The position numbers and the translations under genes were made by a program. Of a stretch of DNA of 64,000 nt, positions 34,499 to 46,528 are shown in pieces. The first letter of the stretch is position 1; each line of letters begins with the position of its first letter. The DNA is taken from NCBI GenBank assembly GCA_004352715.1, contig SCFE01000035.1:329841-393840 (forward strand), written 5' to 3'. This DNA is from Hofstenia miamia (lineage: Eukaryota; Xenacoelomorpha; Acoela). The notes beneath the pieces are model-generated. The model was not told the DNA's origin. It saw only the letters and a program-made list of their open reading frames with translations, and ran no database searches.

Positions 34499-34710
34499 CA
34501 TGGAAATTTTTACAGGTAAGAGAAAATAGTCACTAACATGTTATTACAAAACGCAATGTAAACCCAATTGCCTAACTAATGCATGTAAACAAAGGCATGT
34601 CTGCATGGAAATTTTTTACGGATAAGAGAAATTAGTCTACAATGTGTTAATACAAAATGAGGTGTAAACCAAATTAGCCAATTAATGTGTGTAAACAATA
34701 GTATGTTTGC
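34499..34710 (+). repeat. Tandem repeat of about 105 bp, two copies
   Basis: CATGGAAATTTTTTACGG, then TAAGAGAAA and ATTAGTC-like blocks, begin at 34499 and 34604. A third diverged relative begins near 35090. Confidence 0.65.
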
Positions 34711-34745
34711 AAGCTAAAATAACGTACGATATACAATGTATATTA

Positions 34746-34952
34746 ACAAAACATGTAAAGAAATTGGCCACATAAATTAATCATTAAAGGAATTAACCAA
34801 ATTATTTGGTGTAACAAAGCATGTAAAGAAATTGGCCACGTAAATTAATCATTAAAGGAATTAACCAAATTATTTGGTGTAACAAAACATGTAAAGAAAT
34901 TGACCACGTAAATTAATCATTAAAGGAAATAACCAAATTATTTGGTATATAA
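34746..34952 (+). repeat. Tandem repeat of 68 bp, three copies
   Basis: The unit contains CATGTAAAGAAATTGGCCAC, AATTAATCATTAAAGGAA and CCAAATTATTTGGTGT. Copies start at 34752, 34820 and 34888 and are nearly identical. Each carries the short palindrome CCAAATTATTTGG. Confidence 0.85.
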
Positions 34953-35479
34953 CCAAGAAGAGTAAATCATTAGAACCCTGTGGAATTTTTTGTACATGAA
35001 AATAATGTACTTTGAAAGTGATATGATATCTTCACATGTAATGCTGGTTTACCAAAAATGAATTAAATATATGTGTAAGTAATTCAAAACATGGAAATTT
35101 TTTATGGATAAAAATAGTAATATTAATGATTGTGAGTGCGTGGTAGACCCTGACAAAGCAATGTGCAGCCTTTACAAGTAATGTTAGTTAACCAAAACGA
35201 ATTAAATATGGCCCATGTAAGCAATTGAAATTTATGGATAAAAATTAGTCAGCAAATGTAATGTTTGTATGCATGCAGCATGTAATAGTGTATGGAATAA
35301 TATATAATACACTGTATAGCAACATGTAATCAACATATGAATCACCATGTAAATATCTCAAAAATGATTCACCCATAAATGCCATAAAAATGAGTTCGTA
35401 AATTATGTAGATAACATTTCCAAACACCCCTCGATATCTGTAAGTCAGTAATTAAACACCTCCTTGATATTCATGACAC

Positions 35480-37050
35480 CAGCAATTCTCAATGTCAAAA
35501 CACACATTATGGAATTAAATTATTGAACGAAAAGGATATTCATATGCAAAATAATGTTATAACAACGCCTGAAAACATTTACAAACATTATCAAAGTAAA
35601 ATACTGGAAATTACATAATGCTTAACACGTTTGAAAGCATGAATGAATAATGGCGTGGGTTACTAAATATAATAAATTAATATGATACCATATAGAATCA
35701 GTTGCATAAATGTGTGAATAAAATTATTTTAGCATTTACACAATACTAAAAAAATGCGCATTATGAAAATAATATATTGAATTCATTCACTCATAAGTTT
35801 TCTAATTGTGCAGATTAGCCATTTTTTGTTGTTTGAAGCAATGAAGAGTCAGCATGTATTATTTGAAGTGCAATGGAATGCATGAAAACTAAATTGTTCA
35901 AAAAAGCTAAAATTAATACATGTTTGCTACATGTAGAAATAATGAAAAAACAAGTACAAAATGGCATTTATTCTTTTCAAAAAAGTTAATTATTTACAAA
36001 ACTAAGAGATCTGTCTTTATTCACCCTGCATAAATACCAAGTGTTTGTAATTCTCACAAATTACATCTCCATAGTGCTTTTGGTAGAAAATAGTAGAATC
36101 CATTTTCAAGTTTAACTTTTATTACACTTCTGAATTTTGTTTTAGCTGTACTACACACACTTTTTGAAAAAAACAAAGAATAATTGAGTGAGTTACAAAC
36201 AATAGTCTGGGGAATTCATTAATACAACGCCATATAGAATCAGTTTGCATGAATACTTTGTTTAGGTTATGCACAATAATAGAAAAACATGTATTATGGA
36301 AAAAAATTATTGAATGAAAGGATATTATAACAATGCCTAAAAACATTTACAAAAAAATCCTTAATCATTAAAACGCTGAAATTTGTATAATGCTTAATAT
36401 GATTTGAAAAACGAATGAATAATTGTATAGGCTACTAGCAATAGTCAGTGATTTAATTAATATGGTGTCATGTAGAATTGCTTTGCATTAATACATTTTT
36501 TTTGTTTTAACCTATGCGTAATAATAGAAAAAGCACGCATTATGGAAATGTTCTTGAATAAGACGGATATTCATATGCAAAATAATGTTATAACAACGCC
36601 TAAAAGCATTTACAAAAATCATTAATGATTAAAACACTGAAATTCATACAATGCTTTAACACGTTTTGAAAAAATGCATGAATAATTGAACAATAGCCTG
36701 GGAATTAATACAATGTCATATAGAATTAATACTTTTGGTTTTTAGATCGTGCATAATAATAGAAGAACATGCAAATTTTGTTAAACAAAAATGACATCCA
36801 ATATCAAAACAATATCATAACAATGGTTAAAAACATTTACAGAAAACTATTAGCAACAAAAACACTTAAATTCGCTCAATGCTTTAATACATTTTGAAAA
36901 AGCAAACAGATCATTGAGTGAGTTACTAACATGAACCTGGGAATTAATTAAATGATGTCATATAGAACTACTTTGCATGGATACATTTGTTTTTAGGTTG
37001 TGTGTAATAATAGAAATAACAAACATGTGAATTTAACGAACATTCATTGT
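35480..37050 (+). repeat. Diverged tandem array of about 225-255 bp units
   Basis: Landmarks recur in fixed order: AACAATGCCTAAAAACATTTAC, a GAAATT-ATAATGCTTAA block, a TGAATAATTG block, a CATATAGAAT block and GCATAATAATAGAA. The last landmark is near 36271, 36526, 36751 and 37002 (steps of 255, 225 and 251). An earlier partial copy starts near 35490. The pattern looks like an old satellite or minisatellite array. Confidence 0.65.
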
Positions 37051-38282
37051 TTCACTTTAAAGATGGAAAAGAATTCTCAAGGAAAAAACTGCTAAGAGTT
37101 AATCATGAAAACCTTTGAAAAATATCCAATGAAAAAATAATCTGTAAGTGAATTAATCCAATAGAACAAGTTTGTGAATAAATAAGGCGTTACCACGCAC
37201 ACAGTATTTGAACAATACGTCAAACATTTTAACAAAGAAGTGTCAGTTGGTTTTTGCTATTACAAAATAATTCAATTTCGGGTTACATTGACTTGAGCAT
37301 TAAGTGATATGACTCATATTAGCATGACATTAAATTAACAAATAATGATTTCAAGAAACATTCATTTTACATAAAGACATAAAATCTCTCTCAAGGAAAA
37401 GTGCTGGATGTGGACGCCAAAACCGTTCTAAACAATATGATATAATTAGTTTGTCCGCAATGTGGAAGAAATTGTTTGAAGCATCACACACCCTCCAAAA
37501 AATGCACTATGAAATGAAATGTTGAGCTGATATGATATTTACAAATGCAATGACACTAAACTAACAAGTAGCAATTAAATGATTTCATGAAACAATCATT
37601 ATTCAACTTTAAGTACACTTACAAAAAAGCATTGTAAAAATACATCAAAATGGCGTTCTATAAATAAATCAAAAAAATAGAATTTTAAGTTAAACGCTGA
37701 AGAGCTGAAGAAAACGCATTTACTATTCAAAAATATTTTACAATCATTCTTGAACAAATTATATTGATTGAAATATAAAATATAGAATAAAACAAACATT
37801 ACTAGAAATGCTATACACATTTTGCTTTTAAAACGTTTTCTCAGAAAATAAATTACAAGTGAATGGCATTTTCCATAAAAGTTTCACAAACTGAATTGTA
37901 ATAAGTATTTTTAATAACAATTGTGATTAAATACCAGAGAATATCATAGCAAAATGCATTCTTAACATTTCTGACTGTAAAATATTAATAATGAGAAGGA
38001 TATACATGTATAAATATAATAAAAACATTAATAAAAGTCGCTCACTGTAGTTAAAAAAAGGCAAACGAATTTCAAAGCAAGGTTGAGTAAATGATGAGAA
38101 CAAAGAAATGAGTTTTAGCCAATCAAATTTAAACTAATAAATTTAAACTTTCTAAACATAGTAACAATAACTTACTAAAAAATAAAGTGTATTTGTTATA
38201 TCTTTGTAGGTGTTTAATATACTTCATAAAATCACTGTCCAGGAAACAAAATTTAATAGAAAATGAATGGTAGAGATAAATC

Positions 38283-38550
38283 NNNNNNNNNNNNNNNNNN
38301 NNNNNNNNNNNNNNNNNNNNNNNNNNNNNNNNNNNNNNNNNNNNNNNNNNNNNNNNNNNNNNNNNNNNNNNNNNNNNNNNNNNNNNNNNNNNNNNNNNNN
38401 NNNNNNNNNNNNNNNNNNNNNNNNNNNNNNNNNNNNNNNNNNNNNNNNNNNNNNNNNNNNNNNNNNNNNNNNNNNNNNNNNNNNNNNNNNNNNNNNNNNN
38501 NNNNNNNNNNNNNNNNNNNNNNNNNNNNNNNNNNNNNNNNNNNNNNNNNN
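38283..38550. other. Assembly gap (268 N)
   Basis: Run of N followed by an (AT)n microsatellite from 38551, a likely reason for the break. Confidence 1.
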
Positions 38551-39620
38551 ATATATATATAGATGATAGTAATCAGTGAAAATCCTTTGAAACTCAGAAA
38601 TGATTTTGTAAAAGTTAATTTTTTATAATGCTTTTTATAATCTTGATAGAGGAAAACAATGCTTGTTTATTAATTAGAGATATTTATTTATGCAATGTGG
38701 TAATGAATATATTGTTACAGTGAATCTCTGCTAATAAAATCTTTGTAATCCCTTCTCACTTTGATTAGCACCTTTTGAAATTTCAATTTGTATTATACAG
38801 TCAAAAGCATTATAAGAAGTTATGAATGCGCATTACAAAATAGTATATTACAAATTGCCCATGGCATTATACCAACCAAGCAATTATTAAGTGATATTTA
38901 AACGCATTTACCATTAATTTTTACTAAAGATTTAGATGAAAATGTTTCTTGAATATGCAGCATGAAATTACAATAATTATATATGTATAGCAAAATAATG
39001 ATTGCTTTCTATAGGTTTAAGAGATAAAAAATTCAAGCAGTGACTATTTTGAATCTAAACAATGTCAAATGTTGACCAATCACATTTGAGTTTTTGTCAT
39101 AAATGCTCATATTAAGCGGAATGACTTAAATTTTTACAAATTATATAGAACTTGTGCACAAACAGCGTCATTAGATATTTTATTGAACTTCATAGCTCCG
39201 AGTCATTGTGTAATGTACACTTTCACAATTTATATGCAATCGCTAAGGAAATTGCTGTTTTCCACCTCTTGCATATTTGTTTGATCAATATTAATGTCCA
39301 TGGAAACACGCTCTAATGCAAATAACACATTATTTTTGGGTTTTGGATCTCTGAATTATTTTACTTGAAACACAGTGTTGCATGTTTAAACATTGTTACA
39401 ACAAACATGCCCTAAGTGAAATTTGGAAACAAAAATATCAGTTTGCCTAAATCCTAGAAATCAAAAATAAAAATTTTGTCAAAGAATTAATTTGTTCAAT
39501 TTAGTTTTGTCGAATTATTTCGTTGCTAGATGGTGTCCAATAGAATCACTTCATTTCCATATGGCAAATAGCCACAGTTGTTACGAGAACTTCAGTGTGT
39601 CCCAATGGGGAGGGGTCTAG
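38551..39620. other. AT-rich noncoding spacer
   Basis: No gene or RNA seen between the gap and the 3' end of gypsy-3. Confidence 0.6.
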
Positions 39621-39629
39621 CCCGTCTTA

Positions 39630-40661
39630 ACTACTCTTGTGTTCTTAGTAATGTATATGCATAAACCTTTTCTCCCTTCTTGTGTGGTTTTCTGTAAATC
39701 TTTTTGTTGAAATTTCTTTCTTGTCTTATTGCAGATCTTTTGGTATTATGACACATTGCTTCATGTATTCCTGTTAAATGGTTTTTTATTTTCCTAATGT
39801 ATTCATTGTCATGTTTGTCGGAGTATGTGTTTTATTGCATTGATAATGGTGTTGCTGCTTCTCTCCCATACATTGCTTTGTATGGTGTCATTCCTGTGGT
39901 TGAGTGTACCAATGTGTTATAGAAATATTCTACCATTTCTATCACTTCTCCCCAATCTCTTATTAATTTAATCATTGTGCTATTTAATCATTCTACTGCC
40001 CAATTTGCTTGTGGGTGGTACACAGTTGTATTTTCAATCATGATTTCCATCCATTTTGCCATTTCCTCAAATAATTTACTTTCAAATTGTACTCCTCTGA
40101 TGATATTATAGTTTCCATCAGTCCAAATTTTAATATCCATTCTTTCATGATCTTCTCAGCTACTGTTTTAGCCATTGTTGAATCTAGTGGAACCATCCTT
40201 GCATATTTCATAAAGTTGTCTATGATAACTAGAATATATTGATATCCTTCATCATCCTGTGATAACTTTTCTATATCCACATGCACTATTTGAATTGATG
40301 CTGTCACTATGAATTTTTCAAGTGCTGCTGTCTGTCTTGGGAAGTGATTTCTATTATTTATCAGGCATGTCATACATTTATTGATAATATCTTCCACTGT
40401 TTTCCTGATGGCTGTTGTTATAAACCTTGTATTAAATGTTTTTTCCGTCTGTACTATTCTGATATGTCCATTTTCATGTATTTTCCTTACTAATTCTCTT
40501 TTAAAATATTCAGGAATTGCAATGCATAGCATTTTTCCTTCTATGTATAAAAGACCATTCTTATTAATTTTCCACTTGTATCTTTGGAAATAACTATTTG
40601 CGTCTTTCCCTAGCAATTTCTTCTCATCATTTAGTTTTTCTCTAATTCCCATTAGTATCAT
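39630..40661 (-). pseudogene. pol: Gypsy-3 integrase
   Basis: The zinc-binding domain has the HHCC pattern (RKIHENGHIRIVQ, then NKCMTCL). The core begins QIVHVDIEKLSQDDEGYQYILVIIDNF; this stretch is complete here, while gypsy-2 lacks about 15 residues at the same place. The frame breaks near 40120, where LMETIISSEE leads into decayed sequence, and coding resumes in another frame with VYHPQANWAVE (catalytic Glu), VHSTTGMTPYKAMYGREAATPLS and ERNFNKKIYRKPHKKGEKVYAYT. It ends near 39630 without the final subdomain. Confidence 0.8.
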
Positions 40662-40723
40662 ATCTGTTTGTTGCTTTTGGATAATTTTGGTTTCTGTTAT
40701 CTCCTATTTGATTATAATAGGCA

Positions 40724-41165
40724 TTAAGGCTTGTCCTTTTTTATCAGCATTAATTCAGGTAGGCTCTGGTATTCACTATGTGGTAGGAATTCAAATTTTT
40801 TCTTTTCACCTTCAGTCTTTTCTGTATCTCTTTGATATTCAGGTAATGCTGTCCAAAAGTCAGTGTTTTTGTGTAGCATTCCTTTGCAGTACTCTATTTT
40901 GAATTTAAACTCATTCAAATATTCTATCCATCTCAACACTATAGAGGACTTGTCAACTGAAAACTTTTTTAACCATGCCAATCTGCTATTATCAGTTCTT
41001 ATTTTGAAATTTTGTCCTATTAGGAAATACATAAATTTCTTTATTCTTTCCACTAATGCTAGCATTTCCAATTTAGTAGACCCATAATTTTCTTCACTTT
41101 GTTTGAGCTTTCTACTAAAGAATTGTATGGGAACTTCCTTGCTGTTTTTAATTTTCCCTTGCAAA
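40724..41165 (-). pseudogene. pol: Gypsy-3 RNase H joined to protease remnant
   Basis: KNSKEVPIQFFSRKLKQSEENYGSTKLEMLALVERIKK and FKIRTDNSRLAWLKKFS are the typical Ty3/gypsy RNase H tether (Glu of KLEML and Asp of RTDNS are catalytic). Just upstream on this strand the text is a protease start (VISIITDDCALKIGF, 41166-41230 region). The join shows an internal deletion of most of protease and all of reverse transcriptase, roughly the segment that is 48500-50100 in gypsy-2. Confidence 0.8.
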
Positions 41166-41328
41166 TCCTATCTTCAATGCGCAGTCATCTGTTATAATTG
41201 ATATCACTGCTCCCCTATCTTTTGTTGCTTTGACCATAACTCCATTGATTACAACTGTTATTGTATTTGTTTTGATTAGGTCTGTTATATTAGAACAGGT
41301 GCTCATTTTTTCAGAGACAGCACTCCAT
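41166..41328 (-). pseudogene. pol: Gypsy-3 protease remnant
   Basis: ITDLIKTNTITVVINGVMVKAT matches gypsy-2 closely, but the catalytic triplet reads Asp-Arg-Gly where gypsy-2 has Asp-Thr-Gly. Only about 45 codons survive before the deletion join. Confidence 0.7.
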
Positions 41329-41706
41329 TTAGTTTAAATTTTCACTGTCTGTATTTTCGATTTCTTCATTTTCCTCTTGATCATCATCCTCTAATAAATC
41401 TTCCTCTTCAAAGTATGCTTCCTCTTCTTTGATTAAATCTATTTGTCTTTTACAATATCTTTTTGTGTGGCCGTTATTTCCACACATTTGGCATTTCAAG
41501 TCTTTTCTTTTTATCCTCTTTATTGTCCCATCCTTTAATTTTATCTTAATAATTTCTTCTCCTGATTTCTTTGATAAATCTTTACCAATAGGTTTATTGG
41601 CATTTGTTGCTGTGGTCATTGATATGTTTTTTATTATCATAGATTTTTCATTGATTCTGGCATTATTTTCCATTGTTACCTGTATCACTAATCCTTTTCT
41701 GATCAT
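41329..41706 (-). pseudogene. gag: Gypsy-3 gag nucleocapsid
   Basis: Open frame of 125 codons carrying the basic KLKDGTIKRIKRKDLK stretch, a perfect CCHC zinc knuckle (CQMCGNNGHTKRYC) and an acidic tail EEEAYFEEEDLLEDDDQEENEE. The CCHC knuckle binds genomic RNA. The same order occurs in gypsy-2. This piece is intact but cut off from the capsid part by stops upstream. Confidence 0.85.
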
Positions 41707-42446
41707 TCTGTCTAGTGAATCCTCAGCATCACATTTTATCTCAAAATGTTGTCATATTACTTCAAGTAACCCTTTACAAATGTGTAAAAATAAGTCATAT
41801 CTTGAATATGTTTGTTCCCTTGAACTCAGTTTTAATAACCTCTCAACTTGAGACATGTAATTTCTCAGATTGTCTCTCTTGTTAATTTTCATTCCATTTA
41901 ACAGCATTCAATATTGGCTTTTAAAGCTCTTGTCATTATAATGTTGTTGATATTTCCAAATTAATTTTTTATAGTTCATTTTTGTTTGTGTATCCAATAC
42001 TTAGTAGTGTTGATATGCTGCTCCACCTAGATAGAGGGGAAATCTTGCTGCTGCTGCTGCACTTTGTATTACATTCCTTTCTTTCATACTCATCTCGAAT
42101 ATTTGCAGCCATTCATTGAATGTTGGCAAATATGTATCCTTGTCTCCTGTGAATTTAGGAATAATTGCTTTGCATGCAGGTATGTCTGCGTCTTCTTCTT
42201 CTAATAATAATAATATCATTGAAAGTAGGTTTTGTTTCTCCTGTTTTCATGCAAATTTCCTTTACTTCTTTTGTTATGTTGGTCACTAATTTTTTCATAA
42301 ATTCCTCTTCAGTTTTGCACTGTTTATATATTTCTATTTGCGTCTCTCTAATAGGTATTGCTTTGTTTGTCTTCTCTGGTTTTCTGCTATTACTGTTTCT
42401 ATCACTTTAACATTTCTTTCTTCCTTATTCTCTTTTTCTTCATTGG
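41707..42446 (-). pseudogene. gag: Gypsy-3 gag capsid, cut at a TTAA
   Basis: Contains IPACKAIIPKFTGDKD, TFNEWLQIFEMSMKERNVIQ, RFPLYLGGAAYQHY, then after a stop NYMSQVERLLKLSSREQTYS and ICKGLLEVI, all with close counterparts in gypsy-2. A short alanine run (SAAAAAARF) comes from a GCT/GCAGC triplet expansion absent in gypsy-2. The upstream coiled-coil part begins abruptly at 42446 with sequence equal to gypsy-2 just after 47267, where piggyBac is inserted. Confidence 0.8.
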
Positions 42447-42508
42447 TTAACCCTAATTGGGGCAGCAAAATTGACAACTTAATTGGGGCACCTGTCTACC
42501 AGTGTAGA
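42447..42508. promoter_or_regulatory. piggyBac left end: TTAA and terminal repeat
   Basis: TTAA (42447-42450) is followed by CCCTAATTGGGGCAGC. The ten bases AATTGGGGCA recur at 42455 and 42481, and GTCTACCAGTGTAGAC (42493-42508) is a short palindrome. CCC directly after TTAA and a subterminal repeat are typical of piggyBac ends. Confidence 0.7.
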
Positions 42509-44661
42509 CACATTTGAAATCAACTTGAAATAGTAGTAAAATCAGTTTCATAGTAAAAACAGGCAAACAATATTTGAAGCTAAGATTTTTGATATCTTAA
42601 ATCACTTTCTGTTGGGACAGAGGTGGATTTATTATGCGGAGTCCACTGTAATTGAAAATTATTGCACCTATACTTTTTTACAATGTTTTAGGGATTTCAC
42701 AATTTGTGAAACTGGTCACAACATCTTATCTAGTGAGATTGCTAATGTTGCATGCAATTATTATTTACACCTTATATGTAATATTATTTCCTTTCCTGAA
42801 ATTCTAATACCTGTAGCTGTCATTCATGTGTATACTGATAATGTAAAAGTTGGTATTTTAAAAACTGCACATTAGAAAACTTTCAAAAACTATAATTCAC
42901 GAATTGCTAACTAATTATGATTAATACAGAACTTTTAAAAGAAGCAAGAATCTGTTTTTTACAAGAAATGGCATGCAGAGCAACTTTAAAAAGTTATCTT
43001 ATGATCACTACAAATGCTTTTCTTACAAATATTGCATGTGACCCTCATTGACTTCTGACAATGTTTTTCATTGCACTTGGAAGGCTTATGAGAAGAATGA
43101 TTTATTTAAGGAAGTAGATTTTGAAGTTCATGTCAGTTGTGCAGTGACTCCAAAATAAGCAAAGCTGTATTTGCCTGAGCAAAGATCTTAGGGGCTTGAT
43201 CCTGACAAACTATATTTTCATGAGCTAACTGCTTTGACAAATTCTTCATAAAAGTCTTCTTTTCAATGTTTAGTGAAAAGTAGGAGAAAAGTAGAAACAC
43301 ATTGTTAACAGAGACATCAATCATTTTGAAAAGCATGAGCATTGTGTATCTGTTGTTCTTCCTTTTTGTGGTCAAGTTTTCAATTCTGGAGTCCATGATA
43401 TCTACTTGTCCTTTTCCTGAGTTATAGTCAAGGACTATTTTAGATTTTTTGTCCTCACAATCAGTTTAAATTTCTGGGGTTTGGTGGAAAGAGGACATCA
43501 TCAAAACACCTTTATTCCTTTTTGGAACATAACTCAACAGAATTACTTTCTGTGAATGTTCATACACATTTTCAGAAGACAGACATTCACAGCCTCTGAC
43601 TGTTTTGAAAATTTTGGGCACATCTCTATGATTGGCAGTAATAGTACCCACTGCAGACAACCCATGATCCAAAAGGTAAGAAAAGAATTGAAACAAAGTA
43701 AAATACCAGTCCATGTAAATATTTCTGCCAGAATGATGAAATGGAATGGACAACTCCTCCACCAATTTTTGTGTCAATCCAATTTGACGCTGTCCATTGA
43801 CTTTTCCTGTGTGAATAATTCCTTTGAGCACAAAACAATTCACATCTCAAATCCAAAAAATTTTGATGCCATATTTAGCTGACTTGGAGACCATATATGA
43901 TCTTCCAGGAATATATCCCCAATAACCATACAACTGTTCATCTATTGTAAGATGCACAGATGGCACATAATATTTCAGAAGGTTTCTCTGAAACAAATTC
44001 CATTCATCACATACTGCAGCCATTTTACCATCAGTTTGTCTTGCTCAGCAAGTGCTTTTATTATCCATTGTCACATATCAAAGAAATACTGTGAATCTAT
44101 TGTATGACATAGCACATCAATAATAGGGTTTACTATCTTTGGGATCATAAAGACTGCTCAACAAAGAAAGATTGTCTCTATCTGCCCCAGCTTGAATGAT
44201 TATTCCCACTGCTGCATAAATTTCATCAAATGAAAACAACTTTTTCTGAAGCAATGTCATTCATTTGTTTGTATGTAAATGGATTTGTGAAATAATTTCT
44301 TCATCAAAAAATAAAAGAAAGGCATTTTTCTCACTTGACAGAGTTAGCAATGGTCCTGCAGAAAATTGAATGATGTTGTGATTCATAAGATGCATTGGAA
44401 AGGTTGATCTGACCATGAAACACCCTTGGAGAAGTGTGAATGCTGTTACAAAGACCACTAGCTTCATCATCAACTTCAGTGTTTTCTGAATAACTTTTGC
44501 TCAAGTCATCAGATCCATTTGCATATTCAATAAAAATTTCTCCATCACTCACTTCATCTAAGTTGTCACAATGTTGTAATATTTCAGTATCTTCAGCAGA
44601 ATCACATTCTACAGTTTGCTCCATCAAATCGTCCTCACCATCTTCATCACTTTCATTCCAA
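42451..44661 (-). mobile_element. piggyBac element inserted in gypsy-3
   Basis: Left end with TTAA as above. The homologous empty site survives in gypsy-2 as TTAACTAATGAAGAAAT (47264 onward) versus TTAACCAATGAAGAAAA here (minus strand), confirming insertion at TTAA. The right end is missing: at 44661 the transposase N-terminal coding region meets the end of an inverted LTR, so a deletion or a later insertion has removed it. Confidence 0.8.
43130..44661 (-). pseudogene. piggyBac transposase
   Basis: An acidic N terminus (TVECDSAEDTEILQHCDN, VDDEASGLCN; 44627 downward) is followed by a badly shifted middle, then LTIDEQLYGYWG (near 43940, first catalytic Asp), SKSAKYGIKIFWI, and the frame 43843-43466 with IIHTGK, GLTQKLVEEL, NIYMDWYFTLFQFFSYL (second Asp) and VGTITANHRDVPKIFK. 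The frame 43396-43133 has MDSRIENLTTKRKNNRYTM (third Asp region) and MLFKMIDVSVNNVFLLF. Domain order and all three Asp blocks identify DDE_Tnp_1_7. A stop stands before DVNCFVLKG and frames change at least three times. The Cys-rich C-terminal finger is not clear. Confidence 0.85.
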
Positions 44662-45215
44662 TGTAGAATCTTGCCAACATCAAATTTAACTTAAATTAGG
44701 CTTTTGCTCAACATAATTCTGGTTTATTTACTTTTTAATGTATGACAGACTCCAACACCTCTCTCTTTCTATGTAATAGTTAGCTGTGTAACTTAATTTA
44801 AAGAGTGTTAGCTACACTTAATGCCTCAACTAACTATTGTCTATTTAGATTGAGAGTGGTAGATGGTGCATTGGGTATCAACCCAACCTGAAGCAATGTG
44901 TTAGAGGATATTTGGTCTTTGTGAATCAATCCTGCTTCACTTGGACAGCATTGAAAGAAACACCAATAATCATCTCAGTGGATGGAAATGTTGTCTCATT
45001 GAACATGTGTGTGTAATTTGTTAACAATTTAGTGTGTTGATTGTTCTTGTTATTATTGTGGTTAAAATATAAGAAAGCAGTAATGCAACCATGGTGCTTT
45101 AGCTTATTATATTTCCCTACATATAATAACCCTAAAGATATAGAAGTACATGTGAGCCCTTTATACATGTGAACAATCAATGCAGTCAGCAATAAATAAA
45201 TTGATATCAGAGAAT
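44662..45215 (-). repeat. Inverted partial LTR of the gypsy family
   Basis: On the minus strand the sequence from about 45215 to 44662 matches the second half of the gypsy-2 LTR: TATTGCTGACTGCATTGATT, AAGCTAAAGCACCATGGTTG, CTACCACTCTCAATCTAAAT, and the terminal GGCAAGATTCTACA. It probably was the 5' LTR of gypsy-3, since orientation agrees. It now abuts the piggyBac coding region with no leader between them. Confidence 0.75.
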
Positions 45216-45333
45216 TTACTAGTAGGCAATCAATCTAATAACCAAGAAAAATGAGATCTAATAAACATTGCCTTTATTGTGAGTGTGGCATAATTCATTG
45301 AATAACCATGTGTGGTCAAAGTGAGAAGAAAGA
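45216..45333. other. Short spacer between two opposed LTRs
   Basis: The spacer ends in a purine-rich GTGAGAAGAAAGA tract just before the LTR, similar to the polypurine tract of gypsy-1. That raises the possibility that the LTR at 45334 descends from a 3' LTR or a recombined one. Confidence 0.4.
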
Positions 45334-46528
45334 TGGATGTAACTAAGACTAAAATGTAATAATGATTAAATTGTAAACACATGGTTATGATTGATTATTG
45401 GATTTGTAAAGTGTTTTATGCAGTTTTATATTTAAAATTACCTTGACAGTATTTGGCAAAAACAAAGATGACCAAACAGTGTCCTCTAATTAACATTGAT
45501 GTTGTGTAATTAAAAGCCTAACTAAAATGCAAGGGAAAGTTGTAAACAAGCTTCAATCAAGCAGGTACTAGTCAAGTATTTGATTATTTACTAAAAAGTG
45601 CTATAAATATGCAACAAATGTTAAAATGGTTGATGAATGAATTTAGTTTGGATTTACTTCTTTTCTTGTCAGGTTATTTAATAGTTTATGGAAAGCTAAA
45701 TGTTCAAGCACTAGAGGTAATTGTACAGTGGTCCCCACATTCATTTAAAGGAATGCTGGAGCAGCCTCACAATCAGCTATTCAATGTTGGTGAGGGCAGT
45801 AGCTCTAGTTTCCTCGATGTGCTTTTAGGTTACAAATAGGGATAGGGATTTTTCTCCTATTACTTGTTGCTTGTCAGTTATTATGAATATATTTATATTG
45901 CTCTACATGTTTATTATTTTGTTATTGAATCCAAGTTGCTCATGGTTTTATATTGTAGTTATTATTTCAGTATTGAATTCAAGTCACTCATTGTTTTGTA
46001 TCATAGTTGACCCTTGGTTAACTTATGCATTTACTTTCTTGCAGGCTGCATTGATTGTTTACATGTATGAAGGGCTAGCATGTATTACTATATCTGTAGG
46101 TCTATTATATGTAAGGCTCAATAACAAGCTAAAGCATTGTGGTTGTGTTATTTTCTTATCTTTACATAATCATAATAACAAAAACAATCAATGCACTAAA
46201 TTGATAAGTAGTCACACACTAATCCTGTTAATGTTTCCACTGCAGAGTTCAAGTAAAAGCTGGAGCTGTTGCTGCTAAAGATTTCTCTGGAATTACATGG
46301 CACCACTTCAGGTTTTGACCCTGTCTTCCAGCTACCACTCTCAATCTAAATGAGTTGTTGTTAGTTAAGCATTCAGGAAAGCTAATGTTTATAAATTTAA
46401 GTTAATTAGCCAAACACTCAACTAAAAGAGAGAATTAGGAACTTGTCAAACTTAATTGTCTTATACATTGTGAAAAGTAATAAGTTACTCTTGATTAAGT
46501 GCGAAATTTGGATTGCCAAGATTCTACA
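45334..46528 (+). repeat. Gypsy-2 5' LTR
   Basis: About 1.2 kb beginning TGGATGTAAC and ending GATTCTACA. The first half matches gypsy-1 32542-32922 and the second half matches 22651-23413 and the inverted 44662-45215, so the complete LTR is defined by overlap of three other partial copies. It carries a TATA box. The limits are accurate to a few bases. Confidence 0.75.
45602..45609 (+). promoter_or_regulatory. TATA box of the gypsy-2 LTR
   Basis: TATAAATA, preceded by AAGTGC as in the gypsy-1 3' LTR. The likely transcription start lies about 30 nt downstream, which would define the U3/R border. Confidence 0.55.

Larger units (their letters stand above)
33923..38282. other. AT-rich repeat-bearing noncoding region
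   Basis: No gene seen in 4.3 kb. The region is built largely from diverged direct repeats, listed separately. A further 60-nt direct repeat (TTTACACAGTACTAAAAAA- and GAATTCATTCACT-type blocks) occurs at about 34121-34185 and 35735-35797. Confidence 0.6.
39625..42446 (-). mobile_element. Gypsy-3: deleted Ty3/gypsy-like element
   Basis: Minus-strand relative of gypsy-2 at high similarity. Present: gag capsid and nucleocapsid, the first part of protease, RNase H and integrase. Missing: nearly all protease and reverse transcriptase, ORF3 and the 3' LTR. Its gag is cut by a piggyBac element at 42447-42450. Confidence 0.85.
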
